The notes beneath the pieces are model-generated. The model saw nothing but the letters and a program-made list of their open reading frames with translations, was not told the origin of the DNA and made no database searches. Below, one piece after another: positions 14,523 to 16,543 of a stretch of 16,543 nucleotides of DNA. Every line of letters starts with the position of its first letter. Position 1 is the stretch's first letter. This DNA is from Bacteroidota bacterium (GTDB taxonomy: Bacteria > Bacteroidota > Bacteroidia > NS11-12g > UBA9320), in NCBI GenBank assembly GCA_003484585.1, contig DNBZ01000358.1, positions 1 to 16,543 of the forward strand, in the 5' to 3' direction. The position numbers were made by a program, and so were the translations under genes.

Positions 14523-15323
14523 ATGAATAGAGTTTTAATCATTTTAGTTTTTGCTGTGATACTTATGACTTCTTGTAAGTCTAAGTTTGAGACGGTTCGA
14601 ACTAGTCAAAATCCTGAATTAGTTTATAATTCTGGTTTAGACTACTACAATCAAGGAGATTGGTACAGAGCTCAATCATTATTTGAGATTGTTCTACCAT
14701 TATATAGAGGCAAGGAGCAAGCTGAAGAGTTGTATTACAAGTATGCTTACACTCATTACAATGTTGATCAGTTCATCTTGGCAGCACACTATTTTGATCA
14801 ATTTTCTAAGACATTTTATAATAGTGATAAGAAAGAGGAAGCAAGGTTTATGTCTGCATTTTCAAATTACAGACTCTCGCCTAATTATAAACTAGACCAG
14901 ACATATACTCTCAAGGCTATAGAAGCCTTCCAAGATTTTACTAATACCTTTCCTCGAAGTGATAGAGTGCAAATGTGCAATGATCTCATCGATGAGATGA
15001 GAGAAAAACTAGAAGACAAAGCCTACTATGGCTCTAAGTTATATTATACTACTGGCTATTATGAGTCAGCATTATCAGCTTTTGGCAACATGCTAAAAGA
15101 CTTTCCAGGGTCTGAAAATGCACAGGAAGTGCGCTTTTTAATGGTGAAGTCAGCCTACATTCAAGCGGATAACAGTATTTATGATAAAAAAGAAGACCGT
15201 TTTCTCGAAACTGCTAAGCTCTATAATGAGTATAAACGAAAGTACGAGACATCTAAATACGATGAAGAACTCTATGAGATCTTCAAAGAAACTACTAAAC
15301 AGTTACAAAAATTTAAAGTATGA
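14523..15323 (+). CDS. bamD: Outer-membrane assembly lipoprotein BamD
   Basis: The 266-residue protein is the BamD component of the BAM complex, the TPR lipoprotein that works with BamA to fold beta-barrel proteins into the outer membrane. It has a lipoprotein signal peptide ending VILMTSC, with Cys18 as the lipidation site, and then repeated TPR-type helices: LVYNSGLDYYNQGDWYRAQS (about 34-53), YYKYAYTHYNVDQFILAAHYF, and YYTTGYYESALSAFGNMLKDFPGS further on. The length and the DFPGS-type turns between repeats are typical. It overlaps rpoZ by 4 bases (ATGA), and the order bamD-rpoZ-coaBC is a recurring Bacteroidota arrangement. Family and location are confident. No truncation or odd residues are apparent. 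Confidence 0.92.
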   Translation: MNRVLIILVFAVILMTSCKSKFETVRTSQNPELVYNSGLDYYNQGDWYRAQSLFEIVLPLYRGKEQAEELYYKYAYTHYNVDQFILAAHYFDQFSKTFYNSDKKEEARFMSAFSNYRLSPNYKLDQTYTLKAIEAFQDFTNTFPRSDRVQMCNDLIDEMREKLEDKAYYGSKLYYTTGYYESALSAFGNMLKDFPGSENAQEVRFLMVKSAYIQADNSIYDKKEDRFLETAKLYNEYKRKYETSKYDEELYEIFKETTKQLQKFKV

Positions 15324-15670
15324 GTGATATCAAATCAAGAGTACAAGGGCTTAATCCCAACATCAGAGCTAGAGACGTTAAAGGTTTAGCTGCGACTACA
15401 GGTAATATATATGAAACTCTACAGATTGTATCTGAAAGAGCTAGAAGTATAGCAATAGACGTAAAAGAGGAGCTTCACGCTAAGCTTGAGGAGTTCGCTG
15501 TGCATTCTGATACTATCGAGGAGATCCATGAAAATAAGGAGCAAATCGAAATCTCAAAGTTCTATGAAAGAATGCCAAATCCTGTAGTGATTGCTACAGA
15601 AGAGTACTTAGATGGTAAAATTGAGCACAGGTATAAAGATGCTCAAGTGGTAAAGGAAGACACTTTATAA
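15320..15670 (+). CDS. rpoZ: DNA-directed RNA polymerase omega subunit, Bacteroidota type
   Basis: This 116-residue protein matches the Bacteroidota form of RNA polymerase omega (Rpb6-like). Diagnostic stretches are TGNIYETLQIVSERARSIA (27-45), which carries the Rpb6/omega helix, then KEELHAKLEEFA, and IHENKEQIEISKFYERMPNP (69-88). Omega wraps the beta-prime C-terminus and aids assembly of the polymerase. The Bacteroidota proteins are longer than the E. coli one (91 aa) and share this C-terminal extension. The start ATG overlaps the bamD stop by 4 bases, so its translation is probably coupled to bamD. A strong hairpin at 15766-15795 follows about 95 bases downstream. Confidence 0.88.
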   Translation: MSDIKSRVQGLNPNIRARDVKGLAATTGNIYETLQIVSERARSIAIDVKEELHAKLEEFAVHSDTIEEIHENKEQIEISKFYERMPNPVVIATEEYLDGKIEHRYKDAQVVKEDTL

Positions 15671-15765
15671 ATACTGACATTAGCGTATACACAGCATAGT
15701 CAAAGATTGCAGTGCTATGTAAATTGATCGATTATGTCCAAATTTTATATTATAATTAACATGCT

Positions 15766-15795
15766 AATCCTACCCTTTACTACAAGGGTGGGATT
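15766..15795 (+). terminator. Strong hairpin between rpoZ and coaBC
   Basis: A 12-bp stem, AATCCTACCCTT (15766-15777) with AAGGGTGGGATT (15784-15795) and only one G-T pair, closes a six-base loop TACTAC. The right arm runs into ATTTTGCATTT, a short T-rich stretch. It is the best terminator-like structure in the window. It ends only 8 bases before the coaBC ATG (15804), so it may act as an attenuator or ribosome-access hairpin as well as the rpoZ terminator. Confidence 0.55.
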
Positions 15796-15803
15796 TTGCA
15801 TTT

Positions 15804-16543
15804 ATGAATACCACTGATATGTTGCAGGACCTAAAGGGCAAAAAAGTACTACTAGCTATCACAGGGAGTATAGCAGCCTACAAGTCTGCGGCACTGTGCA
15901 GATCTCTGGTTAAATTAGGTGCAGATGTTAAGGTAATCATGACGCCATCGGCCACTAAATTTATCAGTGCCTTGACGATGGCAACACTCTCCAAGCATGA
16001 TGTTCATACTGAGGTGGTGAGCAATGAAAGCTGGAATAATCATGTAAAATTAGGACTATGGGCAGATATTATGCTCGTGGCTCCGTGTACAGCTACTACA
16101 TTGGCTAAGATGGCCAACGGTATTGCTGATAATATGGTTGTAGCTTGTTACTTGTCTGCTAAGTGCCCCGTGTGGGTCGCTCCTGCGATGGATTTGGATA
16201 TGTGGTTGCATGGTTCCACCAAGCACAATCTCAAATTGCTGCAATCATTTGGTAATCATATTATTCCTGTGGGATATGGAGAATTAGCGAGCGGACTTGT
16301 TGGCGATGGCCGTATGGCTGAGTCAGAAGATATAGTAGAATCTTTGAGCGGTCTATTTCAAAAAAAAAATGATTTAGGGAATCGTAAAGTAATCATTACA
16401 GCCGGTCCTACTCAAGAAGATCTTGATCCTGTAAGATTTATTAGTAATCGCAGCAGTGGTAAGATGGGTATAGCTATAGCTGAGGAGTGTGCTGATCGTG
16501 GTGCAGAAGTGGTATTAGTATTAGGTCCAACATCACAACGAAG
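15804..16543 (+). CDS. coaBC: Bifunctional phosphopantothenoylcysteine decarboxylase / phosphopantothenate-cysteine ligase, right end missing
   Basis: The frame stays open from ATG 15804 to the window edge, 246 codons of a protein normally near 400. CoaBC joins cysteine to 4'-phosphopantothenate (CoaB) and decarboxylates the product (CoaC) to 4'-phosphopantetheine in CoA synthesis. The FMN-dependent CoaC half shows LLAITGSIAAYKS (16-28), active-site His80, PAMD (127-130) where E. coli has PAMN, and ELASGLVGDGRMAE (160-173) with Ser163 where E. coli has its active-site Cys. I believe both changes are usual in Bacteroidota. The CoaB half begins with ITAGPTQEDLDPVRFIS and SSGKMG. ATG 15819 (MLQDLKGKK) is an alternative start closer to many relatives. 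A run of ten A (16360-16369) lies in the linker between the domains. Confidence 0.93.
   Translation, partial: MNTTDMLQDLKGKKVLLAITGSIAAYKSAALCRSLVKLGADVKVIMTPSATKFISALTMATLSKHDVHTEVVSNESWNNHVKLGLWADIMLVAPCTATTLAKMANGIADNMVVACYLSAKCPVWVAPAMDLDMWLHGSTKHNLKLLQSFGNHIIPVGYGELASGLVGDGRMAESEDIVESLSGLFQKKNDLGNRKVIITAGPTQEDLDPVRFISNRSSGKMGIAIAEECADRGAEVVLVLGPTSQR

Noticed and set aside
16183..16305. PAMD in place of PAMN and Ser for the active-site Cys in CoaC as signs of an inactive enzyme
   Set aside because: As far as I recall these are normal in Bacteroidota CoaBC, and the rest of the domain is intact.

Overview
The window comes from a member of the Bacteroidota. Four things point there: a PorU2-like gingipain-family protein of the type IX secretion system (T9SS), the gene order bamD - rpoZ - coaBC, the Bacteroidota form of RpoZ, and several upstream boxes that match the phylum's TAnnTTTG -7 promoter element. 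The DNA is AT-rich and Shine-Dalgarno sequences are mostly absent. I cannot place it below phylum level. I see no tRNA, rRNA, CRISPR array, transposase or phage gene.

Layout: (1) 1-629, minus strand: the N-terminal part of a secreted MORN-repeat protein that runs off the left edge. (2) 630-1073: a gene-free stretch holding a diverged inverted-repeat element of about 265 bp with two mirror-image hairpins, lying directly against the promoter of the next operon. (3) 1074-2534, plus strand: [2Fe-2S] ferredoxin, IscX, KdsC (Kdo-8-P phosphatase) and an FtsB/DivIC-like division protein, with an inositol-monophosphatase-family gene running convergently (2535-3305) and no gap between the stop codons. 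(4) 3559-7150: four glycan genes in mixed orientation (FkbM methyltransferase, DXD sugar transferase, GT4 and GT2 glycosyltransferases). This stretch looks AT-richer than its flanks and two of its genes use non-ATG starts. (5) 7161-12110, minus strand: a 1649-residue PorU2-like C25-family protein with several beta-sandwich regions and an apparent ILEI/PANDER-like domain. (6) 12259-13686: both subunits of a 3-oxoacid CoA-transferase (scoA, scoB). (7) 13981-14262, minus strand: a small unrecognised lipoprotein. (8) 14523-16543, plus strand: bamD and rpoZ, overlapping by 4 bp, then coaBC, which runs off the right edge.

Much of the window serves the cell envelope. KdsC makes the Kdo needed for the LPS core, the glycosyltransferases build a surface glycan, BamD inserts outer-membrane proteins, and PorU2 belongs to a family linked to T9SS cargo processing or attachment. 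Fdx and IscX belong to Fe-S cluster metabolism, ScoAB to ketoacid/CoA metabolism and CoaBC to CoA synthesis. The least ordinary feature is the inverted-repeat element at about 768-1032. I would check it first for copies elsewhere in the genome.
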